From assembly GCA_902797415.1 (NCBI GenBank), contig CADBSQ010000108.1, positions 1 through 8,362 of the forward strand: a DNA stretch of 8,362 nucleotides. Direction: 5' to 3'. Below the pieces are notes generated by a model. It was not told where the DNA came from. It ran no database searches and saw nothing but the letters and a program-made list of their open reading frames with translations. The position numbers and the translations under genes were made by a program. This DNA is from an uncultured Erysipelotrichaceae bacterium. GTDB taxonomy: Bacteria; Bacillota_I; Bacilli_A; RF39; UBA660. Each line of letters starts with the position of its first letter. Position 1 is the first letter of the stretch. Shown piece by piece: positions 1 to 5,583 of this stretch.

Positions 1-494
1 CTCTTGATAAAACAAGAATCCATCCAGAGAGTTATGATGTAGCTAATAAGTTAATTTCAAGTCTTGGTTTAAGCGCTAGTGATATAGGTAAACAAGAGTT
101 TAATGATAAAATCAAAACCATTGATATTAAAAAATATTCGAGCGAGCTTAACATCGATGAATACACTTTAAAAGATATAGTTGATGAGCTTATAAGCCCA
201 GCTAAGGATATAAGAGAAAACGTTAATTCGCCCGTATTAAGAGATGATGTACTCGATTTAAAAGACCTAAAAATAGGCATGAAATTAACTGGAACAGTTA
301 GAAATGTTACTAGCTTTGGAGCATTTGTTGATATTGGACTTCACGATGATGGCTTTATACATATAAGTAAAATGAGTAAAAAATTCATTTCTAATCCAAA
401 CGATGTTTTAACCGCAGGAGATATAATAGACTGTTACGTTATAGAGGTTAACAAAGAAAAAGAAAAAGTTTCTTTATCACTTTTAAAAGATTAA
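1..494 (+). CDS. tex: Tex family transcription accessory protein, 3' end only
   Basis: The window opens inside this gene, with codons in frame from base 3; 163 residues and a TAA stop are visible. The first visible residues, LDKTRIHPESYDVA, match the conserved stretch near the end of the helix-hairpin-helix part of Tex/YhgF proteins. A linker follows, then a C-terminal S1 (OB-fold) domain at visible residues 93-161, with the typical GTVRNVTSFGAFVDIG and DGFIHIS motifs. Tex is a cytoplasmic nucleic-acid-binding protein implicated in transcription and RNA metabolism, and the S1 domain is its RNA-binding end. The N-terminal Tex domains and YqgF/RNase H-like core must lie upstream of the window. 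An ATG at 279 would give a 71-residue stand-alone S1 protein, but the frame is open and Tex-like from base 3, so that start is rejected. The assignment is secure from the motif order; the gene's function in this organism is inferred from the family. Confidence 0.93.
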   Translation, partial: LDKTRIHPESYDVANKLISSLGLSASDIGKQEFNDKIKTIDIKKYSSELNIDEYTLKDIVDELISPAKDIRENVNSPVLRDDVLDLKDLKIGMKLTGTVRNVTSFGAFVDIGLHDDGFIHISKMSKKFISNPNDVLTAGDIIDCYVIEVNKEKEKVSLSLLKD

Positions 495-495
495 T

Positions 496-515
496 TACAT
501 TATGGAAATAATGTA
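496..515 (+). other. 8-bp inverted repeat with GGAA loop downstream of tex
   Basis: TACATTAT (496-503) and ATAATGTA (508-515) are perfect reverse complements around GGAA, a GNRA-type tetraloop in RNA. No T-run follows, so this is not a standard intrinsic terminator. It starts 1 base after the tex stop and overlaps the possible -35 of the next gene. It could be a weak 3'-end hairpin for tex or a protein-binding operator. Confidence 0.4.
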
Positions 516-531
516 TAGATTGCTATATAAT
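503..531 (+). promoter_or_regulatory. Putative promoter for the 549-1826 gene
   Basis: A -10 box TATAAT at 526-531 is preceded at 17 bases by TGGAAA (503-508), which matches 4 of 6 bases of TTGACA. The stretch TGCTATATAAT also gives an alternative extended -10 (TGC-TATATA). Transcription would start near 538, so the Shine-Dalgarno AGAGG at 538-542 would sit right at the 5' end of the mRNA. The -10 is good; the -35 is weak. Confidence 0.5.
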
Positions 532-548
532 AGTGTTAGAGGTAGAAT

Positions 549-1826
549 ATGGGTATATTTTTTAATAGAAATAATAACGATAAAAAAAATAACATTATTA
601 GTCTAAAGGGAGTTAAAAATGCTGTTAGTAAGATACCACATCCACGTATCAATATCAGGAATACAACTATAGGTCGTGTTACTACGCGGGTTATTAATAC
701 TGGTAAAAAAGCTGTGAAACGTGTAGGAAAATTTGTATCAGGACTAAAAAATAGGGCTGTTAATAGCAGAGTCGGATCAACTGTTCGCACCAATGCAAAA
801 AGAGCTCGGAGCTTTTACTCGGCTGGAATAAGAGCTATATCAAAAAGAGTAGGTCTTTCCAATAGAAGTAGTAGCAATAGAAGTAATAATTCGCAGCAAA
901 ATAAAAGCTGGGCTTCAAGAACTCGCGCAAGGGTAACTGCTTCAGCAAGGTCAGGTGCAGGTAGACTAATAGCACATGGTTCTAAAGCTTTAAAAAGGTT
1001 TGGTGGTTTTGTAACAGGAGCACTAAGTTCATCTGGATTACTACTAACAGCTAGTGCGGCTGATACTTCATCTGCAGAATCAGGTAGGGCTTTACTAATA
1101 GGTTCAACTAATATCCCCAAAGAAGATTTTGGTAAGTATCTTACAAAAATTATGACTGATAATGCATTAAATGGGCCAGAAAATAGATTATATTCAAATA
1201 GATATATACCTGTTATAGGTGTCCGATATAATCTTTCTGAGCCGCAGATACAAGGAATTGCAAGACTTTGTCAACAAGAACAAGGCAATCCAAGAGCTGC
1301 TGCAATTGAAGCAGAACTCATGTCTAACAGATTTGAGTTATATGGAAAAGAATATGGAACAGGTGGAGATGGACTTTATAATTACGTTAAAAATAGTGAG
1401 TGGTGGAGTAAAGCTCCAAAACACATGGCAGCAACTGACTCTCTTGATCCTGAAGTTTTAAAAACAGTAAGAAACGTACTAGTTAATGGAGACAGAACCA
1501 TCCCTACATATATTGATGAGCACGATTGTTATTATTATAAAGATAAAAAAAGTGGTAGAAAAATATATGATATAAATACTATTGCTACAAATGGAAATGT
1601 AATCCAAGCACCCAATACAGATATCGAAAACAGGAAAAACTATGTTCAAGATGAAACACGTGTCTATAATAGATATGGTGATGGATTAGGTAGTACAGAC
1701 TATTATACCTATTATGATACTCCAACTGGAGATCCATTTGGTTATACAGATAATGCCTATAGAAGTGTAACTGGAGAAACACCGCCTAATTATTCAGATT
1801 CATCTGGAAACCAAAATAACGAATAA
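549..1826 (+). CDS. Basic-repeat protein with SleB-like (cell-wall hydrolase type) domain
   Basis: 425 residues; ATG at 549 is preceded by AGAGG with 6-base spacing. Residues 1-150 carry 36 Lys/Arg and a single acidic residue (D11). A motif G-x-K/R-A-hydrophobic-(x)-K-R-V/F-G occurs three times, at residues 52-60, 93-102 and 144-152. The first and third copies belong to longer similar segments (47-65 and 139-157, 11 of 19 identical). A Ser/Asn/Arg-rich linker lies at 104-120. Residues 151-171 are mildly hydrophobic and end in TASA-AD, which looks like a signal-peptidase site but sits 170 residues from the start. Residues 225-405 resemble the SleB/hydrolase_2 type seen in clostridial cell-wall proteins: IARLCQQEQGNP with E244 in the position of the SleB catalytic Glu, VLVNGDRTIP, YIDEHDC (C327) and DPFGYT. 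This suggests a peptidoglycan-acting or wall-associated protein, but activity and secretion are inferred. The C-terminus is Tyr/Asn/Gly-rich. It is flanked by its own promoter and terminator. Confidence 0.8.
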   Translation: MGIFFNRNNNDKKNNIISLKGVKNAVSKIPHPRINIRNTTIGRVTTRVINTGKKAVKRVGKFVSGLKNRAVNSRVGSTVRTNAKRARSFYSAGIRAISKRVGLSNRSSSNRSNNSQQNKSWASRTRARVTASARSGAGRLIAHGSKALKRFGGFVTGALSSSGLLLTASAADTSSAESGRALLIGSTNIPKEDFGKYLTKIMTDNALNGPENRLYSNRYIPVIGVRYNLSEPQIQGIARLCQQEQGNPRAAAIEAELMSNRFELYGKEYGTGGDGLYNYVKNSEWWSKAPKHMAATDSLDPEVLKTVRNVLVNGDRTIPTYIDEHDCYYYKDKKSGRKIYDINTIATNGNVIQAPNTDIENRKNYVQDETRVYNRYGDGLGSTDYYTYYDTPTGDPFGYTDNAYRSVTGETPPNYSDSSGNQNNE

Positions 1827-1834
1827 ATTTCTAT

Positions 1835-1867
1835 AAATCACCTATAATAATAGTAGGTGATTTTTTT
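1835..1867 (+). terminator. Intrinsic terminator of the 549-1826 gene
   Basis: AAATCACCTA (1835-1844) pairs perfectly with TAGGTGATTT (1854-1863) across a 9-base loop, and the T-run continues to 1867. It lies 8 bases after the TAA stop. The descending arm contains AGGTGAT, the likely ribosome binding site of the next gene. Confidence 0.85.
1855..1861 (+). promoter_or_regulatory. Ribosome binding site deciding the TTG start at 1866
   Basis: AGGTGAT matches the 3' half of the consensus AGGAGGTGATC and lies 4 bases before TTG 1866. The longest-ORF start, GTG 1857, falls inside this site and has no Shine-Dalgarno of its own at usable spacing. The site is also the descending arm of the preceding terminator hairpin. 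Confidence 0.6.
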
Positions 1868-2396
1868 GAGAAAAAGATTTTTTTTAATTAGTTCAATAAT
1901 AATATTTGGTTTAGGTTTTCTTTTACATAATGTTTACAACATAATGCCTAACTTTTTAACAAGCATTTTCTTTCAAACTAATGAAAGTATATGGCAACAC
2001 AATAAACTAATTATAACGAGTTACCTAGTGCTTGCGCTGATGACAAAGTTTTATTTAAAATACAATAAAAAAAATGTATTTTTTGCAAGTAGTATAGCAG
2101 TGCTTATATGTATGGTTTTAGAAACTTCCCTTTTTGGATTGATTTACTTTTATATACTTGAAACAAAAGAGAGCATGATAGCTGCATTAACAACCTATGC
2201 AATTAGTATTATAGTTGCTCAGTATGTTTGGACTATACTCTTAAATAAAGATTATGATAGAAATTATGAAATAATTGGAATAATATTGTTTACATTCTTT
2301 TACGTTTTATTAACAGTTACAACATATAACCCTATACATAATAAAATTTTTTATGATTATAAGCATCATACATATAATATAGTACAAAGCAAATAG
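1866..2396 (+). CDS. Five-helix integral membrane protein, DUF6512-like
   Basis: 176 residues from TTG 1866; GTG 1857 would add three residues. Five hydrophobic segments are visible at about residues 5-23, 48-66, 72-98, 103-125 and 134-153, so this is an inner-membrane protein with no large soluble domain. The sequence NESIWQHNK (39-47), H21 and the C-terminal YNPIHNKIFYD (154-164) are the conserved polar motifs I associate with DUF6512, an uncharacterised Firmicute membrane family. Their Glu, Trp, His and Asp residues could line a functional site, but no activity is known to me. The start overlaps the upstream terminator and the stop lies inside its own terminator loop, so packing is extremely tight. 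TATAAT at 1843-1848, in the upstream terminator loop, is a possible -10 but has no convincing -35; otherwise the gene depends on read-through. Family confidence is moderate; the membrane call is strong. Confidence 0.75.
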   Translation: MRKRFFLISSIIIFGLGFLLHNVYNIMPNFLTSIFFQTNESIWQHNKLIITSYLVLALMTKFYLKYNKKNVFFASSIAVLICMVLETSLFGLIYFYILETKESMIAALTTYAISIIVAQYVWTILLNKDYDRNYEIIGIILFTFFYVLLTVTTYNPIHNKIFYDYKHHTYNIVQSK

Positions 2397-2409
2397 CTTT
2401 GCTTTTTTT
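2386..2409 (+). terminator. Intrinsic terminator of the DUF6512-like gene
   Basis: AAAGCAAA (2386-2393) pairs with TTTGCTTT (2398-2405) around a TAGC loop, and the T-run continues to 2409. The gene's TAG stop (2394-2396) forms most of the loop. The clpB CIRCE operator begins two bases downstream. Confidence 0.85.
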
Positions 2410-2410
2410 G

Positions 2411-2453
2411 CTCATTAATTAGCACTCATACTTGACAAGTGCTAATTAATGAG
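2411..2453 (+). promoter_or_regulatory. CIRCE operator (HrcA binding site)
   Basis: The core TTAGCACTC (2419-2427), 9 bases, AAGTGCTAA (2437-2445) matches the CIRCE consensus TTAGCACTC-N9-GAGTGCTAA with one mismatch. The symmetry extends outward: CTCATTAATTAGCACT (2411-2426) and AGTGCTAATTAATGAG (2438-2453) are a perfect 16-bp inverted repeat. CIRCE is bound by the heat-inactivated repressor HrcA. The promoter -35 lies in the spacer and the -10 abuts the right arm, so bound HrcA should block RNA polymerase directly. Confidence 0.96.
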
Positions 2454-2459
2454 TATAAT
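2432..2459 (+). promoter_or_regulatory. SigA-type promoter of clpB, inside CIRCE
   Basis: Consensus -35 TTGACA (2432-2437) and consensus -10 TATAAT (2454-2459) are separated by 16 bases. The predicted transcription start is near 2466, which rules out the upstream ATG at 2449 as the translation start. This is the strongest promoter in the window and is expected to be highly active when HrcA is released. Confidence 0.92.
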
Positions 2460-2467
2460 TAAGTATG

Positions 2468-2474
2468 AAAGGGG
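2468..2474 (+). promoter_or_regulatory. Ribosome binding site fixing the clpB start at 2482
   Basis: AAAGGGG lies 7 bases before ATG 2482, downstream of the promoter. The alternative ATG 2449 overlaps the operator and lies upstream of the -10, so it would not be transcribed. Confidence 0.85.
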
Positions 2475-2481
2475 AATCGTT

Positions 2482-4581
2482 ATGTATCCAAATGAAGAAG
2501 AAAATGTAAACGTATTAGAAAAGTATGGCCGTGATCTAACACAAAATGCTAAGGATAAAAAAACAGATCCTATGATAGGTCGTGACGAAGAAATTAGAAA
2601 TCTAACAAGAATATCATCTAGAAAAAACAAAAACAATCCAGTATTAATTGGTGAGCCAGGTACTGGTAAAACAGCAATTGTAGAAGGTTTAGCACAACGA
2701 ATTATTAAAGGTGATGTTCCTGAGATACTAAAAAATAAAACTATATGGGAATTAGACTTAGCGGCAGTAGTTGCTGGTGCTAAATACAAGGGTGAATACG
2801 AGGAAAGGCTTAAAAAAATATTAAACGAAGTCGAAAAAAGTAAAGGCGATATTATTATGTTTATAGATGAAATCCATATGATTGCCACAAGCGATGCTAA
2901 TGGTGCAATGGATACTTCTAACATACTTAAGCCTATGCTTGCAAGGGGCACTATTAGAGTAATAGGTGCTACCACTCTAAATGAATATCGTAAATACATT
3001 GAAAAAGATGGAGCTCTTGAAAGACGTTTCCAAAAAGTATTGGTAAGCGAACCAACTGTTTCAGACACAATAACGATATTAAGAGGATTAAAGGAAAGAT
3101 ACGAAATATATCATGGTGTTCAAATAAAGGATAAGGCTTTAATCACCGCTGCGACCTTATCAGATAGATATATTACTGATAGGTTTTTACCTGATAAAGC
3201 AATTGACTTAGTAGATGAAGCTTGTGCAAGCATCAGAATGCAAATCAATTCTAGTCCAATAGAATTAGACAATCTTGAAAGAAAAATTTTAAAACTCGAA
3301 ATAGAAAAAGAAGCTTTAAAGAAAGAAAAAGATGATATATCTATTAAAAGAAGTGAAGAATTAGATACAATTCTTAGTGATCTTAGAAAAGAAGAAAAAG
3401 CATTAAAAGAAAAATGGGAAGAAGAAAAACACCTAAATGAAAAAATTAATGCTAAGAAAAAGGAACTTGAAAGCAAAAGATACGAACTAGAAAAAGCAGA
3501 AAGTTTAAATGACTTTGAAAACGCTGCTATCCTAAAACATGGTGTTATTCCAAAATTGGAAGAAGAATTAAAAGAATTTGAAAGAAAAGAAAATGATAGA
3601 CTAGTTCCATCAGTTGTAACGAGTGACATTATTGCCGAAGTAGTATCAAAGTATACAAATATACCAGTTGCTAAGATTCTATCTAGCGAGAAAGAAAAAC
3701 TTCTTAACTTAGAAGAGAATTTAAACAAAAAAGTAATTGGTCAAGAAACTGCTGTAAAACTTGTTTCTGATGCTATAATTAGAAGTCGTGCAGGCATAAA
3801 AGATCCAGATAGACCAATTGGTTCATTTATGTTTTTAGGTCCTACTGGAGTAGGTAAAACCGAACTTGCACTTTCTTTAGCAGAAGAATTATTTGATGAT
3901 AAAAAACATATCATAAGAATTGATATGAGTGAATATATGGAAAAGTTCTCTCTATCTAGGCTAATTGGAGCTCCCCCAGGATATGTTGGTTATGATGAAG
4001 GTGGAGAACTAACAGAAAAAGTTAGACGTAACCCATATAGTATAGTTCTTTTAGATGAAATAGAAAAAGCTCATCCAGAAGTTTTAAACTTACTACTTCA
4101 AATAATGGACGCTGGAAGATGTACTGATTCAACTGGTAGGGTAGTAGACTTTAAAAATACGATTATTATAATGACTTCTAACTTAGGAAGTGAATTTATT
4201 TTAAACAATGAACCAGATAAAGCATTAGAGCTACTTAGAAGCACATTTAAACCAGAATTCTTAAATAGAATAGATGATATAATTACATTCGATAAACTAA
4301 ATAAAAATGTTATTGATAAAATATTTGATAAAATAATTTTAGAAATCGAATCTAGATTAAAATCATCTGGAATAAAAATTAAATGTTCTGAAAAAGCAAA
4401 AGAGTTCTTTATTGAAAATGGTTTTAACGAATTATATGGTGCAAGACCATTAAAAAGATTTATCTCTCATAAATTAGAAGTACTAATTGCTAAAGAGATA
4501 GTTGAAGGTAAAATAAAGAATAACCAAACCATTAATATTGATTTAGAAAATAATGATATTGTAATAAATACCAGCATGTAG
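2482..4581 (+). CDS. clpB: ClpB-type AAA+ disaggregase lacking the N-terminal domain
   Basis: 699 residues from ATG 2482, against about 860 for full-length ClpB. NBD1 has Walker A GEPGTGKT (57-64), pore loop GAKYKGEYE (99-107, Y102), Walker B IIMFIDE (124-130) and Arg fingers R181/R182. Residues 260-370 form a charged coiled-coil middle domain like that of ClpB, much longer than in ClpC. NBD2 has Walker A GPTGVGKT (453-460), pore loop GYVGYDEGG (500-508), Walker B VLLDEIEKAH (522-531), Arg finger R596 and sensor-2 GARPLKR (653-659). There is no IGL/LGF-type ClpP-docking loop after SNLGS (566-570), so it should disaggregate proteins with DnaK rather than feed ClpP. The usual duplicated N-domain (about 150 residues) is absent; only about 25 residues precede NBD1. 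Both ATPase sites are intact, so it is a natural short form, comparable to mycoplasma ClpB and the internal-start form in E. coli, rather than a decayed gene. Cytoplasmic hexamer; heat-shock control by HrcA/CIRCE is predicted. Confidence 0.94.
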   Translation: MYPNEEENVNVLEKYGRDLTQNAKDKKTDPMIGRDEEIRNLTRISSRKNKNNPVLIGEPGTGKTAIVEGLAQRIIKGDVPEILKNKTIWELDLAAVVAGAKYKGEYEERLKKILNEVEKSKGDIIMFIDEIHMIATSDANGAMDTSNILKPMLARGTIRVIGATTLNEYRKYIEKDGALERRFQKVLVSEPTVSDTITILRGLKERYEIYHGVQIKDKALITAATLSDRYITDRFLPDKAIDLVDEACASIRMQINSSPIELDNLERKILKLEIEKEALKKEKDDISIKRSEELDTILSDLRKEEKALKEKWEEEKHLNEKINAKKKELESKRYELEKAESLNDFENAAILKHGVIPKLEEELKEFERKENDRLVPSVVTSDIIAEVVSKYTNIPVAKILSSEKEKLLNLEENLNKKVIGQETAVKLVSDAIIRSRAGIKDPDRPIGSFMFLGPTGVGKTELALSLAEELFDDKKHIIRIDMSEYMEKFSLSRLIGAPPGYVGYDEGGELTEKVRRNPYSIVLLDEIEKAHPEVLNLLLQIMDAGRCTDSTGRVVDFKNTIIIMTSNLGSEFILNNEPDKALELLRSTFKPEFLNRIDDIITFDKLNKNVIDKIFDKIILEIESRLKSSGIKIKCSEKAKEFFIENGFNELYGARPLKRFISHKLEVLIAKEIVEGKIKNNQTINIDLENNDIVINTSM

Positions 4582-4592
4582 TTGGTATTTTT
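4566..4592 (+). terminator. Intrinsic terminator of clpB
   Basis: AAATACCA (4566-4573) pairs with TGGTATTT (4583-4590) across a 9-base loop, followed by TT and then C, so the T-tract is short. The clpB TAG stop (4579-4581) lies in the loop, so the terminator starts inside the coding sequence. Confidence 0.75.
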
Positions 4593-4672
4593 CTATGAAC
4601 TTATTATATATATTTTATCTAAAAACACTGAGTTTGCATTAGAAATGATGTGTGAATAATAAGGTATCTATA

Positions 4673-4950
4673 ATGGATGTAAAAAAGATAAGAACTGTGA
4701 AAACAAGCTTTATTAATACAGAACTAAAGTTTTTACAAGCATATATATAAATTATTATTTTTCTTTGGAATCTACTAATGAAAATGTTGTTAAAAAAGAT
4801 TTTAATTTATTTATTAGAAGTTCAATTGGATCAGAGGCTTTAAAAATTGATAATAAATACCTGATCTTTAATAATTTTATCTTTAACAGGGATAATAATG
4901 ATAATTTTGATGATTTCGGTATAGTTAACGATATAGGAAAGAATTTATAA
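4673..4950 (+). pseudogene. Small unknown gene broken by a frameshift in an AT-repeat tract
   Basis: ATG 4673 with AAGG at 4661-4664 (8-base spacing) opens a frame coding MDVKKIRTVKTSFINTELKF and five more residues before a TAA at 4748-4750. Immediately before this stop is (AT)4 at 4741-4748. Removing one AT unit joins the frame to the open frame running to TAA 4950 and gives one 91-residue protein; across the join it reads LQAYINYYFSLEST. The downstream part continues with KKDFNLFIRSS and an Asn/Asp/Phe-rich tail (residues 64-91). Read alone, the second part has only a TTG start at 4765 without a Shine-Dalgarno, which argues against a separate gene. I do not recognise the family and see no signal peptide or membrane segment. 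It may be a decayed gene, a strain-variable tract or a sequence error; the lack of a heptameric slip site makes programmed frameshifting unlikely. The flanks (4593-4660 and 4965-5020) hold nothing I can name. Confidence 0.55.
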
Positions 4951-4965
4951 TTATATTTCTTTTAA
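4938..4965 (+). terminator. Possible weak terminator after the broken small gene
   Basis: AAAGAA (4938-4943) can pair with TTCTTT (4957-4962) across a 13-base AT loop that includes the TAA stop. The tail is a single further T. The stem contains one G-C pair, so stability is poor; the call rests mainly on its position. Confidence 0.25.
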
Positions 4966-5020
4966 TCTCTTTTTAGTTTTTAACAATCTTAAATTATTAG
5001 TAAATTATATTTTCATGGGA

Positions 5021-5049
5021 TTGATTTTTATATACACACATGCTAGAAT
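5021..5049 (+). promoter_or_regulatory. Promoter of the 5073-5552 gene
   Basis: -35 TTGATT (5021-5026), 17-base spacer and -10 TAGAAT (5044-5049), with an extended TGC at 5041-5043. The start of transcription would be near 5056, just before the strong Shine-Dalgarno AAAAGGAG at 5058-5065. Confidence 0.7.
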
Positions 5050-5072
5050 AATTCACTAAAAGGAGATTATGT

Positions 5073-5552
5073 ATGAAAGAGATTAAAAGTTTTTATGGTC
5101 TACTAGAAGTACGCGGCTTTACTAAAGAAGAAATAAATGAAGTAGTAGATATGTTACGACCAGAAGATAAAAACATCCTATTAAAAAGATATAACAATGG
5201 TCTAGATAAGTCGCCAGACGCCGGTCAGTTATCTAAGGAAGAGAGTATGGCATGGTATAGAAAAGTTCTACCTAATATAAAAAAAATCTTAGAAGAAAAA
5301 AGAAAAAATCCTTATGATAGCGAATATTTACCACCATTAAAATTCAGCGTTATATCAAGATTTTCACCACAAGAAGCATTTATCATAATTGGAGTTTTTG
5401 GTTATATGAGCAAAAATATATCCATAAGAGAAATGTCTGATTTCCTTGATATTTCTGAAGTTGATATTCTAGTTACCTGTAGAAAATATATGGAAGAATA
5501 CGTAAGGCAAACCAACATAAATCCTAAAAAAGAACCGAAAAATATTGGATAA
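5073..5552 (+). CDS. Small helical protein with sigma-region-4-like helix-turn-helix
   Basis: 159 residues; ATG 5073 follows AAAAGGAG at 7-base spacing, one of the best ribosome binding sites in the window. Two similarly built segments are visible. Residues 16-44 (FTKEEINEVVDMLRPEDKNI onward, ending KRYNNGL) resemble the 'L..ED..IL..RYG' pattern seen in sigma-factor-like proteins. Residues 97-145 (FSPQEAFIIIGVFGYMSKNI onward) follow the region-4 layout: a first helix, a short turn with a glycine, ISIREMSDFLDIS as scaffold helix, then a recognition helix VDILVTCRKYMEEYV. A basic, lysine-rich linker (70-80) lies between them. No region 2 (core polymerase and -10 binding) is present, so it is not a complete sigma factor. 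It is likely a cytoplasmic DNA-binding or polymerase-associated regulator; the target is unknown. It is transcribed alone, from its own promoter to its own terminator. The fold call is pattern-based and moderate; the gene itself is secure. Confidence 0.8.
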   Translation: MKEIKSFYGLLEVRGFTKEEINEVVDMLRPEDKNILLKRYNNGLDKSPDAGQLSKEESMAWYRKVLPNIKKILEEKRKNPYDSEYLPPLKFSVISRFSPQEAFIIIGVFGYMSKNISIREMSDFLDISEVDILVTCRKYMEEYVRQTNINPKKEPKNIG

Positions 5553-5568
5553 TCAACCAATATTTTTT
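5538..5568 (+). terminator. Intrinsic terminator of the 5073-5552 gene
   Basis: AAAAATATTGG (5538-5548) pairs with CCAATATTTTT (5557-5567), an 11-bp stem with an 8-base loop holding the TAA stop (5550-5552), followed by one further T. The stem overlaps the last four sense codons. Confidence 0.85.
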
Positions 5569-5583
5569 AAATATCTAAAACGA

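Noticed and set aside
279..494. Stand-alone 71-residue S1 domain protein
   Set aside because: The frame is open upstream to the window edge and encodes recognisable Tex sequence, so this is the C-terminus of Tex.
536..1120. Minus-strand open frames opposite the basic-repeat gene, one with a poly-Leu run
   Set aside because: They are shadows: the Leu run is the complement of Ser/Asn-rich AGT/AAT codons, and no ribosome binding site or family motif is present.
1219..1461. 80-codon + strand frame inside the 549-1826 gene
   Set aside because: It overlaps the conserved SleB-like domain in another frame and has no Shine-Dalgarno; a chance frame in AT-rich DNA.
2442..3728. Two long minus-strand open frames (208 and 202 codons) opposite clpB
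   Set aside because: Ser/Leu/Phe-rich shadow frames from the Lys/Glu-rich ClpB coding strand; no promoter, start context or recognisable domain.
2482..4581. ClpC or ClpE identity for the CIRCE-controlled AAA+ protein
   Set aside because: The middle domain has full ClpB-type coiled-coil length, there is no N-terminal zinc finger (ClpE), and the ClpP-docking loop is missing.
4741..4752. Programmed ribosomal frameshift site in the broken small gene
   Set aside because: The tract is an AT dinucleotide repeat, not an X-XXY-YYZ heptamer, and no stable downstream structure is visible; an indel is simpler.
4593..5072. Small RNA or riboswitch in the longest gene-poor stretch
   Set aside because: Apart from the broken small gene, a weak hairpin and the 5021 promoter, I found no conserved riboswitch motif or GC-containing structured element.
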